In this document: piece after piece, positions 7,909 to 16,829 of the stretch
Position numbering within the stretch: the stretch's first letter is position 1
Layout: the number at the start of each line of letters is the position of its first letter
Source: Paraburkholderia aspalathi
Lineage (GTDB): Bacteria; Pseudomonadota; Gammaproteobacteria; Burkholderiales; Burkholderiaceae
DNA length: 64,000 bases
Assembly: GCF_900116445.1 (NCBI RefSeq)
Contig: NZ_FPBH01000027.1
Span: 62,001 to 126,000, forward strand
Reading direction: 5' to 3'
Notes under the pieces: model-generated
What the model was told of the DNA's origin: nothing
The model's input: the letters and a program-made list of their open reading frames with translations, nothing else
Databases searched by the model: none
Translations under genes and position numbers: made by a program

Positions 7909-8660
7909 GCGGCTTTCGCACGCTGTTTTACAAGGAAATCCTGCGTTTCTGGAAGGTGTCGTTCCAGACCGTGCTGGCGCCGGTCATCACCGCGCTGCTG
8001 TATCTGACGATTTTCGGCCACGCGCTGCGCGGTCACGTTCAGGTCTATCCGGGTGTCGAGTACACGAGCTTCCTGATTCCCGGTCTCGTGATGATGAGCG
8101 TCCTGCAGAACGCGTTTGCGAATAGCTCGTCCTCGTTGATCCAGTCGAAGATCACGGGCAACCTGGTGTTCGTGCTGCTGCCGCCGTTGTCGCACTACGA
8201 GATGTTTGGTGCCTATGTGCTCGCTGCCGTGGCGCGGGGTCTCGCGGTCGGCTTCGGTGTGTTCATCGTGACGATCTGGTTCGTGCCGGTCAGCTTCAGC
8301 GCGCCGCTTTACATCATCGCGTTCGCGATTTTCGGCGCGGCGATCCTCGGCACGCTCGGTTTGATCGCCGGCATCTGGGCCGAAAAGTTCGATCAGCTTG
8401 CTGCATTTCAAAACTTTCTGATTATGCCGCTCACGTTCCTCTCGGGCGTGTTCTACTCGACGCATACGCTGCCACCGGTGTGGCGCGAAGTGTCGCGGCT
8501 CAATCCCTTTTTCTACATGATCGACGGCTTTCGCTACGGTTTCTTCGGGATGTCGGATATCAATCCGCTCGTGAGCCTTGCGATCGTTGCCGGTTTCTTT
8601 GTGGTGCTGGCCGTGGTGGCGATGCGCATGCTCGCCTCCGGCTACAAACTGCGCCACTGA
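7905..8660 (+). CDS. ABC-2 type transporter permease (YadH-like)
   Basis: 251-residue integral membrane protein with six hydrophobic segments in the ABC2_membrane arrangement (FYKEILRFWKVSFQTVLAPVITALLY at the N-terminus, FLIPGLVMMSVLQNAFANSSSS, LIAGIWAEKFDQLAAFQNFLIMPLTFLSGVFYS, NPFFYMIDGFRYGFFG). These are the signatures of the YadH/NodJ group. It forms the membrane half of the exporter with the upstream ATPase. ATG 7905 overlaps the ATPase stop; a longer reading from 7797 is merely the ATPase gene in another frame. Confidence 0.88.
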   Translation: MSGFRTLFYKEILRFWKVSFQTVLAPVITALLYLTIFGHALRGHVQVYPGVEYTSFLIPGLVMMSVLQNAFANSSSSLIQSKITGNLVFVLLPPLSHYEMFGAYVLAAVARGLAVGFGVFIVTIWFVPVSFSAPLYIIAFAIFGAAILGTLGLIAGIWAEKFDQLAAFQNFLIMPLTFLSGVFYSTHTLPPVWREVSRLNPFFYMIDGFRYGFFGMSDINPLVSLAIVAGFFVVLAVVAMRMLASGYKLRH

Positions 8661-8675
8661 TCAGGAGCATCTCTC

Positions 8676-8915
8676 ATGTTGCCGACTCCCGAACAGGTCA
8701 AGCAATACATCGCGGCTGGGCTCGCTTGCCAGCATCTCGAAGTCGAAGGCGACGGTCAGCATTTCTTTGCGACCATCGTTGCCGAGAGCTTCGAAGGCAA
8801 GCGTCTGATCCAGCGCCACCAACTCGTGTATGCGGCGCTCGGCGACCGCATGCGCGAAGAAATCCACGCGCTCAGCATGAAGACGCTGACGCCCGCCGAA
8901 TGGCAGAACGCGTAA
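8676..8915 (+). CDS. ibaG: BolA-family protein, IbaG-like
   Basis: 79-residue BolA-fold protein with LPTPEQVKQYIAAGLACQHLEVEGDGQHFFATIVAESFEGKRLIQRHQLVYAALGDRM. The conserved H in QRHQLVY is the Fe-S ligand used when BolA proteins pair with monothiol glutaredoxins. In E. coli the equivalent gene ibaG also lies just before murA, which supports the call. It starts 15 bases after the permease gene with AGGAG ahead of the ATG, so it is probably co-transcribed. A monothiol glutaredoxin (grxD) is encoded at 43.5 kb in this window, a possible partner. Confidence 0.85.
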   Translation: MLPTPEQVKQYIAAGLACQHLEVEGDGQHFFATIVAESFEGKRLIQRHQLVYAALGDRMREEIHALSMKTLTPAEWQNA

Positions 8916-9026
8916 TCTGGAAATTTAGTGCGAATTACTCAAGAAGGGCGCGACGCCGGTAGCGGCGCGTCGAACACAGTCAAAGCGGGCCCGGCGGAAG
9001 TCCGGGTCAATCAGGAACTGACAGGC

Positions 9027-10289
9027 ATGGATAAACTCGTCATTGAAGGTGGCTACCCGCTGTCGGGTGAAGTCGTCGTCTCAGGTGCCAAGAACGCGGC
9101 GTTGCCGATTCTGTGCGCGAGTCTGCTGAGCGCGGAGCCGGTGCATCTGGAGAACGTGCCCGACCTGCAGGACGTGCGCACGATGCTCAAGCTGCTCGGC
9201 CAGATGGGCGTGCAGATCGAGAGCGGCGAGGGCCGCGTGTCGCTGGATGCATCGAAGGTCGATAACCTCGTCGCGCCGTACGAAATGGTGAAGACCATGC
9301 GTGCGTCGATCCTCGTGCTCGGCCCGCTGGTCGCGCGCTTCGGTCACGCTCGCGTGTCGCTGCCGGGCGGCTGCGCAATCGGCGCGCGTCCGGTGGATCA
9401 GCACATCAAGGGTCTGCAGGCCATGGGCGCCGAGATCACGATCGAGCACGGCTTCATCGAAGCGCGCGCGAAGCGTCTGAAGGGCGCGCGCATCGTGACC
9501 GACATGATCACCGTGACGGGCACCGAAAACCTGCTGATGGCAGCGGTGCTGGCTGAGGGCGAAACGGTCATCGAGAACGCCGCGCGTGAGCCGGAAGTGG
9601 GCGACCTCGCGCATCTGCTGGTCGAGATGGGCGCAAAGATCGAAGGCATCGGCACCGACCGCCTGGTGATCCAGGGCGTCGACAAGCTGCATGGCGCAAA
9701 GCACACGGTGATTCCGGATCGTATCGAAGCCGGTACGTTCCTGTGCGCGGTCGCGGCTGCCGGCGGCGATGTCACATTGCGTAAGGTACGTCCGCTGATT
9801 CTGGAAGCGGTAACCGAAAAGCTGCGCGAAGCCGGTGTTACGATCGAAGAGGGCGAAGACTGGATGCGCGTGCGCATGGACAAGCGCCCGAGCGCGGTGA
9901 GCTTCCGCACGTCCGAATACCCGGCGTTCCCGACCGACATGCAGGCGCAGTTCATGGCGCTCAACACGCTCGCGGACGGCACCTCGCAAGTCGTCGAGAC
10001 GATCTTCGAGAACCGCTACATGCACGTCCAGGAATTGAACCGCCTCGGCGCGAACATCACGATCGACGGCAACACAGCGCTCGTGACCGGCGTCGAGAAG
10101 CTGTCCGGCGCGAAGGTGATGGCGACCGACCTGCGTGCGTCGGCGAGCCTCGTGATCGCCGCGCTGCGTGCCGAAGGTGAAACGCTGATCGACCGTATCT
10201 ATCACCTGGATCGCGGCTACGACCGGATGGAAACCAAGCTCAACGCCATCGGCGCCAAGGTGCGCCGTATCTCGGGGAGCCAGGCATGA
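9027..10289 (+). CDS. murA: UDP-N-acetylglucosamine 1-carboxyvinyltransferase MurA
   Basis: 420-residue enolpyruvyl transferase catalysing the first committed step of peptidoglycan synthesis. The phosphoenolpyruvate- and fosfomycin-reactive Cys is present (C116 in SLPGGCAIGARPVD), as are SGAKNAALPILCASLL near the N-terminus and the EYPAFPTDMQAQF substrate loop. An in-frame GTG at 8928 would add 33 residues before MDKLVIEGGYPL; ATG 9027 gives the usual family length (about 420) and is preferred, though the longer form cannot be excluded. The stop overlaps the hisG start by four bases. Confidence 0.95.
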   Translation: MDKLVIEGGYPLSGEVVVSGAKNAALPILCASLLSAEPVHLENVPDLQDVRTMLKLLGQMGVQIESGEGRVSLDASKVDNLVAPYEMVKTMRASILVLGPLVARFGHARVSLPGGCAIGARPVDQHIKGLQAMGAEITIEHGFIEARAKRLKGARIVTDMITVTGTENLLMAAVLAEGETVIENAAREPEVGDLAHLLVEMGAKIEGIGTDRLVIQGVDKLHGAKHTVIPDRIEAGTFLCAVAAAGGDVTLRKVRPLILEAVTEKLREAGVTIEEGEDWMRVRMDKRPSAVSFRTSEYPAFPTDMQAQFMALNTLADGTSQVVETIFENRYMHVQELNRLGANITIDGNTALVTGVEKLSGAKVMATDLRASASLVIAALRAEGETLIDRIYHLDRGYDRMETKLNAIGAKVRRISGSQA

Positions 10290-10981
10290 GTTCGATGCCG
10301 CAAACGTCGTCGTCGCCGGCCGTGAGCGCACCGCTCACGCTGGCTTTGTCGAAAGGGCGTATCTTCGAAGAGACGCTGCCGCTGCTCGCCGCAGCGGGCA
10401 TTGAAGTCGCCGAAGATCCGGAAACCTCGCGCAAGCTGATTCTGCCGACTACCGACGCGAACGTGCGCGTGATCATCGTGCGTGCGACCGACGTGCCGAC
10501 CTACGTCGAATACGGCGCGGCCGACTTCGGCGTGGCCGGCAAAGACGTGTTGCTCGAGCACGGCGGCAGCGGGCTGTATCAGCCGGTCGATCTGGATATC
10601 GCGCGTTGCCGGATGTCGGTCGCGGTGGCGGCCGGTTTCGATTACGCGAACGCGGTGCGCCAGGGCGCGCGTCTGCGCGTGGCGACCAAGTATGTTGAAA
10701 CGGCACGCGAGCATTTTGCCGCCAAGGGCGTGCACGTCGACCTGATCAAGCTTTACGGTTCGATGGAACTGGCGCCGCTGGTCGGCCTCGCCGACGCGAT
10801 CGTCGACCTGGTGAGCTCGGGTAATACCTTGCGTGCCAACAATCTTGTCGAGGTGGAAGAGATCATGCAGATTTCGTCGCGCCTCGTTGTAAACCAGGCC
10901 GCGCTGAAGCTCAAGCGCGCGGCGCTGCGGCCGATCCTCGATGCGTTCGAACGCGCGTCGAAGGCCGGCGCTGCGGCCTGA
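10286..10981 (+). CDS. hisG: ATP phosphoribosyltransferase, short form (HisG-S)
   Basis: 231 residues, the short HisG class lacking the C-terminal regulatory domain. First step of histidine synthesis: ATP plus PRPP. Recognisable segments are LTLALSKGRIFEETLPLL, VPTYVEYGAADFGVAGKDVLLE and the PRPP-binding loop LADAIVDLVSSGNTLRANNL. The first 15 residues are a loose Ser-rich lead. Short HisG normally needs the HisRS-like regulator HisZ, which is not encoded in this window. ATG overlaps the murA stop, linking cell-wall and histidine genes in one transcript. Confidence 0.95.
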   Translation: MSSMPQTSSSPAVSAPLTLALSKGRIFEETLPLLAAAGIEVAEDPETSRKLILPTTDANVRVIIVRATDVPTYVEYGAADFGVAGKDVLLEHGGSGLYQPVDLDIARCRMSVAVAAGFDYANAVRQGARLRVATKYVETAREHFAAKGVHVDLIKLYGSMELAPLVGLADAIVDLVSSGNTLRANNLVEVEEIMQISSRLVVNQAALKLKRAALRPILDAFERASKAGAAA

Positions 10982-11041
10982 AAAGTTTGACCACGCTCGT
11001 TTGACTACGCTTTAGCGCGCCTTACCGAAACGGATACCCGT

Positions 11042-12364
11042 ATGTCTATCAAGATTCGCAAACTCGATTCCAGCGCTCCCGACTTCCAGAAGTCGCTGCA
11101 CGCGGTGCTCGCGTTCGAGGCGAGCGAAGACGAAGCAATCGAGCGCTCGGTCGCGCAGATTCTCAACGACGTGAAGGCACGCGGCGATGCTGCGGTGCTC
11201 GAGTACACGAACCGCTTCGACCGCGTCGATGCGAAGAGCGTCGCGGCGCTCGAGCTGCCGATGTCCGAACTGGAAGCGGCGCTCGAAGGCCTGGAGCCAA
11301 AGCGCCGCGCGGCGCTCGAAGCGGCGGCGGCGCGTGTGCGCGGTTACCACGAGAAGCAGAAGATCGAGTGCGGCAGCCATAGCTGGCAGTACACGGAAGC
11401 CGACGGCACCGTGCTCGGCCAGAAGGTCACGCCGCTGGATCGCGCGGGTATCTACGTGCCGGGCGGCAAGGCGGCGTATCCGTCGTCGGTGCTGATGAAC
11501 GCGATTCCGGCGCGGGTGGCCGGTGTGCGCGAAATCGTCATGGTCGTGCCCACGCCGGACGGCGTGAAGAATCCGTTGGTGCTGGCGGCCGCGTTGCTGG
11601 GTGGCGTGGATCGCGTGTTCACGATCGGCGGCGCGCAGGCGGTGGGCGCGTTGGCGTACGGCACGGAAACGGTGCCCGCGGTGGACAAGATCTGCGGCCC
11701 CGGCAACGCCTATGTCGCATCGGCCAAGCGCCGGGTGTTCGGCACGGTCGGCATCGACATGATCGCCGGACCGTCGGAGATTCTTGTGCTGTGCGACGGT
11801 ACGACGGACCCGCGCTGGATCGCGATGGACCTGTTCTCGCAAGCCGAGCACGACGAGCTCGCGCAATCCATCCTGCTGTGCCCGGACGATGCATTCATCG
11901 CCCGCGTGCGTGATGCGATCAACGAACTGCTGCCGACCATGCCACGGCAGGACGTGATCCGCGCATCGCTCGAAGGCCGCGGTGCGTTGATCAAGGTGCG
12001 CGATATGGCCGAAGCCTGCGCGATCGCTAACGACATCGCCCCGGAACACCTCGAAATCTCCGCACTGGAACCGCATCAATGGGGCCAGCTGATCCGCCAT
12101 GCCGGCGCGATCTTCCTCGGCCGCTACACCAGTGAAAGCCTCGGCGACTACTGCGCGGGGCCGAATCACGTGCTGCCTACGTCTCGTACCGCACGGTTCT
12201 CGTCACCGCTCGGCGTTTACGATTTCTTCAAGCGTTCGAGCGTGATCGAGGTCAGTGCGGAAGGCGCGCAGACGCTTGGCGAGATCGCCGCCGAACTCGC
12301 TTACGGCGAAGGCCTGCAGGCGCATGCCCGCAGCGCCGAATACCGGATGCGGCAGAACGGCTAA
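11042..12364 (+). CDS. hisD: Histidinol dehydrogenase HisD
   Basis: 440-residue zinc enzyme that oxidises L-histidinol to histidine in two NAD-dependent steps. Motifs include GIYVPGGKAAYPSSVLMNAIPA, IGGAQAVGALAYGTETVPAVDKICGPGNAYV, FSQAEHDELAQS (zinc/substrate ligands) and NDIAPEHLEI with the catalytic Glu-His pair. The ESLGDYCAGPNHVLPTS segment closes the active site. It follows hisG by 60 bases. Length and motifs are fully typical. Confidence 0.96.
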   Translation: MSIKIRKLDSSAPDFQKSLHAVLAFEASEDEAIERSVAQILNDVKARGDAAVLEYTNRFDRVDAKSVAALELPMSELEAALEGLEPKRRAALEAAAARVRGYHEKQKIECGSHSWQYTEADGTVLGQKVTPLDRAGIYVPGGKAAYPSSVLMNAIPARVAGVREIVMVVPTPDGVKNPLVLAAALLGGVDRVFTIGGAQAVGALAYGTETVPAVDKICGPGNAYVASAKRRVFGTVGIDMIAGPSEILVLCDGTTDPRWIAMDLFSQAEHDELAQSILLCPDDAFIARVRDAINELLPTMPRQDVIRASLEGRGALIKVRDMAEACAIANDIAPEHLEISALEPHQWGQLIRHAGAIFLGRYTSESLGDYCAGPNHVLPTSRTARFSSPLGVYDFFKRSSVIEVSAEGAQTLGEIAAELAYGEGLQAHARSAEYRMRQNG

Positions 12365-12546
12365 GCGCGGCTGACCCCGACAGACCGGCGTACGGAGCGG
12401 GCGGGCATCGAACCGGTGTCCGCAAACTCTGGCGACGGATTACGCGCGGTTTCCCGTTAAATAACGACAATACAGACCAACCTGGGGCAGTCCGCAAGCC
12501 GCCGATTCCCGGCCGGCGTCTCCCGTGCGGCCCGGTCCACTGACTT

Positions 12547-13617
12547 ATGACGACACCTCAAGACATCATCCGCCGCGACGTGCTCGCGATGACGAGCTAC
12601 CCGGTTCCGGACGCCACGGGCTATATCAAGCTCGATGCGATGGAAAATCCGTTTTCGCTGCCGCCGGTGCTCGCCGCCCATCTGGGCGAGCATCTGGCCG
12701 GCGTTGCGCTGAACCGCTACCCGGCGCCGCGCCCGGAAGCGCTGATCGAAAAGATCAAGCGCGTGATGGGTGTGCCCGCGGGTTGCGACGTGCTGCTCGG
12801 CAACGGCTCGGATGAAATCATCAGCATGGTGTCGGTGGCGTGCGCGAAGCCGGGCGCCAAGGTGCTCGCGCCGATGCCGGGTTTCGTCATGTATCAGATG
12901 TCGGCGAAGCTGGCGAATCTGGAATTCATCGGCGTACCGCTGAAGCCCGATTTCACGCTCGACACCGAAGCGATGCTGGCGGCGATCGCCGAGCATGAAC
13001 CGGCGGTCATCTATCTGGCCTATCCGAACAACCCGACCGGCACGCTGTACGACGACGCGGATATGGAGCGCATCATCGCCGCGGCGAACAAAAGCCTAGT
13101 GGTGATCGACGAGGCCTACCAGCCGTTTGCGCAGCAAAGCTGGCTGCCGCGCGCCGATGCGTTCGACAACGTCGTCGTGATGCGTACGGTGTCCAAGCTC
13201 GGTCTGGCCGGCATCCGCCTGGGTTATCTGGTCGGCAAGCCCACCTGGCTCACCGAATTCGACAAGGTGCGGCCGCCCTACAACACCAACGTGCTGACGC
13301 AAGCGGCGGCCGATTTCCTGCTCGACCACGTCGACGTGCTTGACGCCCAGGCCGAGCAACTGCGCGAAGAACGCACGAAACTCGCGCAGGCCGTGGCCCA
13401 ATTGCCGGGCGCCGAAGTGTTCCCGAGCGCCGGCAACTTCCTGCTGGTGCGGGTGCCTGACGCATCCGTTATGTTCGAAACGCTGCTGGCAGCACGGGTT
13501 TTGATCAAAAACGTGAGTAAAATGCATCCATTGCTGGTCAATTGCGTGCGTTTGACCGTCGGTTCGCCCGAAGAAAACGCCCAATTGGTCGCTGGACTGA
13601 AACTCGTGTTGCACTGA
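12547..13617 (+). CDS. hisC: Histidinol-phosphate aminotransferase HisC
   Basis: 356-residue PLP-dependent class I/II aminotransferase. Visible are YIKLDAMENPFSLP, LLGNGSDEIISMV, YLAYPNNPTGTLY, VVIDEAYQPF (Asp and Tyr that hold PLP) and VSKLGLAGIRLGYL with the Schiff-base lysine. It converts imidazole acetol phosphate to histidinol phosphate with glutamate. The 182-base gap after hisD has an AT-rich patch (GTTAAATAACGACAATAC) but no convincing promoter. The start ATG gives a family-typical length. Confidence 0.95.
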   Translation: MTTPQDIIRRDVLAMTSYPVPDATGYIKLDAMENPFSLPPVLAAHLGEHLAGVALNRYPAPRPEALIEKIKRVMGVPAGCDVLLGNGSDEIISMVSVACAKPGAKVLAPMPGFVMYQMSAKLANLEFIGVPLKPDFTLDTEAMLAAIAEHEPAVIYLAYPNNPTGTLYDDADMERIIAAANKSLVVIDEAYQPFAQQSWLPRADAFDNVVVMRTVSKLGLAGIRLGYLVGKPTWLTEFDKVRPPYNTNVLTQAAADFLLDHVDVLDAQAEQLREERTKLAQAVAQLPGAEVFPSAGNFLLVRVPDASVMFETLLAARVLIKNVSKMHPLLVNCVRLTVGSPEENAQLVAGLKLVLH

Positions 13618-13728
13618 ACGGCGAGCTGAATGGCCGCGTGAGCGCTTTTCCGTACTGCGAAAAGTGTGCGCGGCCCGCCTTCCCATCCCACACTACTATC
13701 GCTTTCTAGCTAGATTCGAGGAATTACC

Positions 13729-14316
13729 ATGCGCCTTGCGGAAGTCGTTCGCAACACAAGCGAAACGCAGATCCGTGTGAAGATCAATCTGGACGGCACC
13801 GGTCAGCAGAAGCTGGCCACCGGTGTGCCGTTTCTTGATCACATGCTCGACCAGATCGCACGACACGGCTTGTTCGATCTCGACATCGAAGCGCATGGCG
13901 ACCTCGAAATCGACGACCACCACACGGTCGAAGACGTCGGCATCACGCTTGGCCAGGCTGTCGCGAAGGCAATTGGCGACCGCAAGGGCATCCGCCGCTA
14001 CGGTCATTCTTACGTGCCGCTCGACGAAGCGCTGTCGCGCGTTGTGATCGATTTTTCCGGACGTCCGGGTCTCGAATTCCATGTGCCGTTCACGCGCGCG
14101 CGCATCGGCACGTTCGACGTCGATCTCTCCATCGAATTTTTCCGCGGCTTCGTCAATCACGCCGGCGTCACGCTGCATATCGACAACCTGCGCGGCCTGA
14201 ACGCCCATCATCAGATGGAAACGGTGTTCAAGGCCTTCGGACGTGCATTGCGCATGGCCGTCGAGATGGACGAACGCGCGGCGGGACAGATTCCGTCGAC
14301 CAAGGGCAGCCTTTAA
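13729..14316 (+). CDS. hisB: Imidazoleglycerol-phosphate dehydratase HisB
   Basis: 195 residues, the monofunctional dehydratase without the N-terminal phosphatase found in enterobacteria. The two His-rich manganese-binding repeats are clear: FLDHMLDQIARHGLFDL with DDHHTVEDVGITLG, and the mirrored NAHHQMETVFKAFGRALR. RNTSETQIRVKINLDGTG and RAGQIPSTKG are the usual ends. GAGGAATT lies before the ATG. hisC ends 111 bases upstream; marC follows 59 bases downstream. Confidence 0.96.
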   Translation: MRLAEVVRNTSETQIRVKINLDGTGQQKLATGVPFLDHMLDQIARHGLFDLDIEAHGDLEIDDHHTVEDVGITLGQAVAKAIGDRKGIRRYGHSYVPLDEALSRVVIDFSGRPGLEFHVPFTRARIGTFDVDLSIEFFRGFVNHAGVTLHIDNLRGLNAHHQMETVFKAFGRALRMAVEMDERAAGQIPSTKGSL

Positions 14317-14375
14317 GCGCTCATTTACCAGCCTCGTGACCAGGACCGGCTGCGCTTGCCCGCACCCGGTGTGCG

Positions 14376-14996
14376 ATGGATATTCTGAAGTCGTTTATTT
14401 CGCTGCTGGCGTTGATCAACCCGGTCGGCGCCATCCCGTTCTTTATGAGCTTGACGGCGCTTCAGAGCGACGCCGAGCGGCGTAAAACAATCCGCATCGC
14501 GGCAATTTCGGTGTTCTGCGTGATTGCGGTGACCACGCTGCTCGGACAGCAGATCATTAGTTTCTTCGGCATTTCGGTCGGCTCGCTCGAAGTGGGCGGC
14601 GGGATCATCATGCTGCTGATGGCCATCAACATGCTGAACGCGCAGATCGGCAACAGCCGTTCGACGGCGGAAGAGCGCGACGAGGCCGAGCAGAAAAACA
14701 ACATCGCGGTTGTACCGCTGGCGATTCCGCTGTTGACCGGCCCGGGCGCGATCAGCACCACGATCATTTACGCGGCCGGCTCGGCGCACTGGTACGACCG
14801 GCTGAGCCTTGTCGCGATCGGTGCGGTGCTGGCGGCGATCTGCTTTTTTTCGCTGCGCCTCGCTGAACCGATCGCCCGCTGGGTCGGTCGCACGGGTATC
14901 AACATCGGTACGCGGCTCATGGGTTTGATGTTATCGGCGCTGGCGGTGGAATTCATCGTCGATGGATTGAAGGCATTGCTGCCTAACTTGAAATGA
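14376..14996 (+). CDS. MarC-family integral membrane protein
   Basis: 206 residues with about six hydrophobic segments: MDILKSFISLLALINPVGAIPFFMSLT, FCVIAVTTLLGQQIISFFGISVGSLEVGGGIIMLLMAINML, and the IPLAIPLLTGPGAIST signature (here VPLAIPLLTGPGAISTTI). The RTGINIGTRLMGLMLSALAVEFIVDGLKALLP end is typical of MarC/YhgN. The biochemical role of MarC proteins is unknown. It is embedded in the histidine operon, its stop overlapping hisH by ATGA, so it is translationally coupled to a biosynthetic gene with which it has no known link. Confidence 0.92.
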   Translation: MDILKSFISLLALINPVGAIPFFMSLTALQSDAERRKTIRIAAISVFCVIAVTTLLGQQIISFFGISVGSLEVGGGIIMLLMAINMLNAQIGNSRSTAEERDEAEQKNNIAVVPLAIPLLTGPGAISTTIIYAAGSAHWYDRLSLVAIGAVLAAICFFSLRLAEPIARWVGRTGINIGTRLMGLMLSALAVEFIVDGLKALLPNLK

Positions 14997-15634
14997 AAAC
15001 TTCGATAGCGATTGTGGATTACGGAATGGGCAACCTGCGCTCGGTTGCTCAGGCATTGCGCAAAGCCGCGCCGGAAGCGGACGTGGCGATCGTCGATCAG
15101 CCCGAAGCGATCCGCTCGGCCGACCGAGTGGTGCTGCCCGGCCAGGGCGCCATGCCCGACTGCATGCGCAGTCTGGCCGAATCCGGCCTGCAGGAGGCGG
15201 TCATCGAAGCCTCGCGCAGCAAGCCGCTGATGGGCGTGTGCGTCGGCGAGCAGATGCTGTTCGACTGGAGCGCCGAGGGTGATACGCCCGGTCTGGGTCT
15301 GTTGCCCGGCAAGGTGCTGCGCTTCGACCTGGAAGGTCAGGTACAAGACGACGGCTCGCGTTTCAAGGTCCCGCAAATGGGCTGGAACCGCGTGCGCCAG
15401 GCGCAGCCGCATCCGTTGTGGGACGGCGTCGCGGATAACGCGTTCTTCTACTTCGTGCACAGCTATTACGTCGTGCCGGACAACGCCGCCCATACCTCGG
15501 GCGAAACGGTGTACGGTGTGCCCTTTACCTCGGCGGTGGCGCGGGATAACATCTTCGCGACCCAATTCCACCCGGAAAAGAGCGCCGAAGCGGGGCTGCG
15601 CGTGTATCGCAACTTCGTGCACTGGAACCCGTGA
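14993..15634 (+). CDS. hisH: Imidazole glycerol phosphate synthase glutaminase subunit HisH
   Basis: 213-residue class I glutamine amidotransferase that feeds ammonia to HisF. Catalytic triad: nucleophile C83 in GVCVGEQMLF, and His/Glu in TQFHPEKS near the C-terminus. IVDYGMGNLRSVAQAL and VLPGQGAMPDCM are diagnostic. The start overlaps the marC stop by four bases. After it comes a 214-base gap before hisA, long for this compact cluster. Confidence 0.95.
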   Translation: MKTSIAIVDYGMGNLRSVAQALRKAAPEADVAIVDQPEAIRSADRVVLPGQGAMPDCMRSLAESGLQEAVIEASRSKPLMGVCVGEQMLFDWSAEGDTPGLGLLPGKVLRFDLEGQVQDDGSRFKVPQMGWNRVRQAQPHPLWDGVADNAFFYFVHSYYVVPDNAAHTSGETVYGVPFTSAVARDNIFATQFHPEKSAEAGLRVYRNFVHWNP

Positions 15635-15848
15635 GCGCCTTTCTTCATCCTGTTGCCCAACGCCGTTCCGCCACACGCGGAGCGTCGGCCGTGCGCCACA
15701 GCCGCAGCAAGACGATTTCGCTTCACTACGGCGCTCCGCAAGGGCGTCGAAAGAGTTGTACTAAACTAGCGAAACGGCGTTATGGCGAGCTGGCTTGTCA
15801 GCCGCTGCCGCCGACCTTCAACCACCTCCCAGACAACACCCGATTGCT

Positions 15849-16601
15849 ATGCTGCTGATTCCCGCCATCGACCTGAAAGATGGTCACTGTGTACGCCTCA
15901 AACAGGGCGATATGGACCAGGCGACGATATTTTCCGAGGAACCGGCGGCGATGGCCCGGCATTGGGTCGATCGCGGCGCCCGCCGTCTGCACCTCGTCGA
16001 CCTGAATGGCGCGTTCGCCGGCAAGCCGAAAAATGAAGACGCGATTCGCGCGATCATCGAGGAAGTGGGTGGTGAGATTCCCGTCCAGCTGGGCGGCGGC
16101 ATCCGCGATCTGAACACGATCGAGCGCTATCTGGACGACGGTTTGTCGTACGTCATCATCGGCACGGCGGCGGTGAAGAATCCCGGCTTCCTGCAGGATG
16201 CGTGCACGGCTTTCGGCGGCCATATCATCGTCGGTCTGGACGCGAAAGACGGCAAGGTCGCGACCGATGGCTGGAGCAAGCTGACCGGCCATGAAGTGGC
16301 CGATCTGGCGCGCAAGTTCGAGGATTACGGCTGCGAGTCGATCATCTACACCGACATCGGCCGCGACGGCATGCTCCAGGGCATCAACATCGAAGCCACG
16401 GTGCGCCTCGCTCGCGCGGTGAAGATTCCGGTGATCGCGAGCGGCGGTTTGTCGAACCTCGCGGACATCGAGTCGCTGTGCGAAGTCGAAGACGAAGGCA
16501 TCGAAGGCGTGATCTGCGGCCGGGCAATCTACTCGGGCGATCTGGACTTCGCAGCGGCGCAAACCCTCGCCGACCGGTTGCGCGAATCGGACGACGCTTA
16601 A
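15849..16601 (+). CDS. hisA: ProFAR isomerase HisA
   Basis: 250-residue TIM-barrel isomerase opening the ribose ring of ProFAR to PRFAR. Catalytic Asp pair: D8 in LIPAIDLKDG and the Asp in IYTDIGRDGML. Phosphate loops VQLGGGIRDL and VIASGGLSNLADIE are present. A longer start at 15795 would add 18 residues before MLLIPAIDL, which is the universal beginning of HisA, so ATG 15849 is used. In the gap before it, TACTAAACT near 15756 could be a promoter core, but this is weak. Confidence 0.95.
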   Translation: MLLIPAIDLKDGHCVRLKQGDMDQATIFSEEPAAMARHWVDRGARRLHLVDLNGAFAGKPKNEDAIRAIIEEVGGEIPVQLGGGIRDLNTIERYLDDGLSYVIIGTAAVKNPGFLQDACTAFGGHIIVGLDAKDGKVATDGWSKLTGHEVADLARKFEDYGCESIIYTDIGRDGMLQGINIEATVRLARAVKIPVIASGGLSNLADIESLCEVEDEGIEGVICGRAIYSGDLDFAAAQTLADRLRESDDA

Positions 16602-16829
16602 GGCTCTTGGTTCGAAGCGTCGCGATCGGCCCGGAATCGACGCAGCAGCGGGCTTCGGACTTTAAAAGCGGACGCAACGGCGTGTCCCGAAAGCGCGTCA
16701 AGCCGCCAGCTGGTGTCTTCGGCACATTTCCGGCTTGCGGCCTGACGCGGCGAGCAGCGCCGGCACAGTGCCGCTCGTAAAGATTCAGGCGAGCGGCCTC
16801 ATCAGCGGTATTGGCAGAATTGCACGATT

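Noticed and set aside
8928..9026. Longer MurA start at GTG 8928
   Set aside because: It adds 33 residues not usual in MurA; the ATG at 9027 gives the normal length. Not fully excluded.
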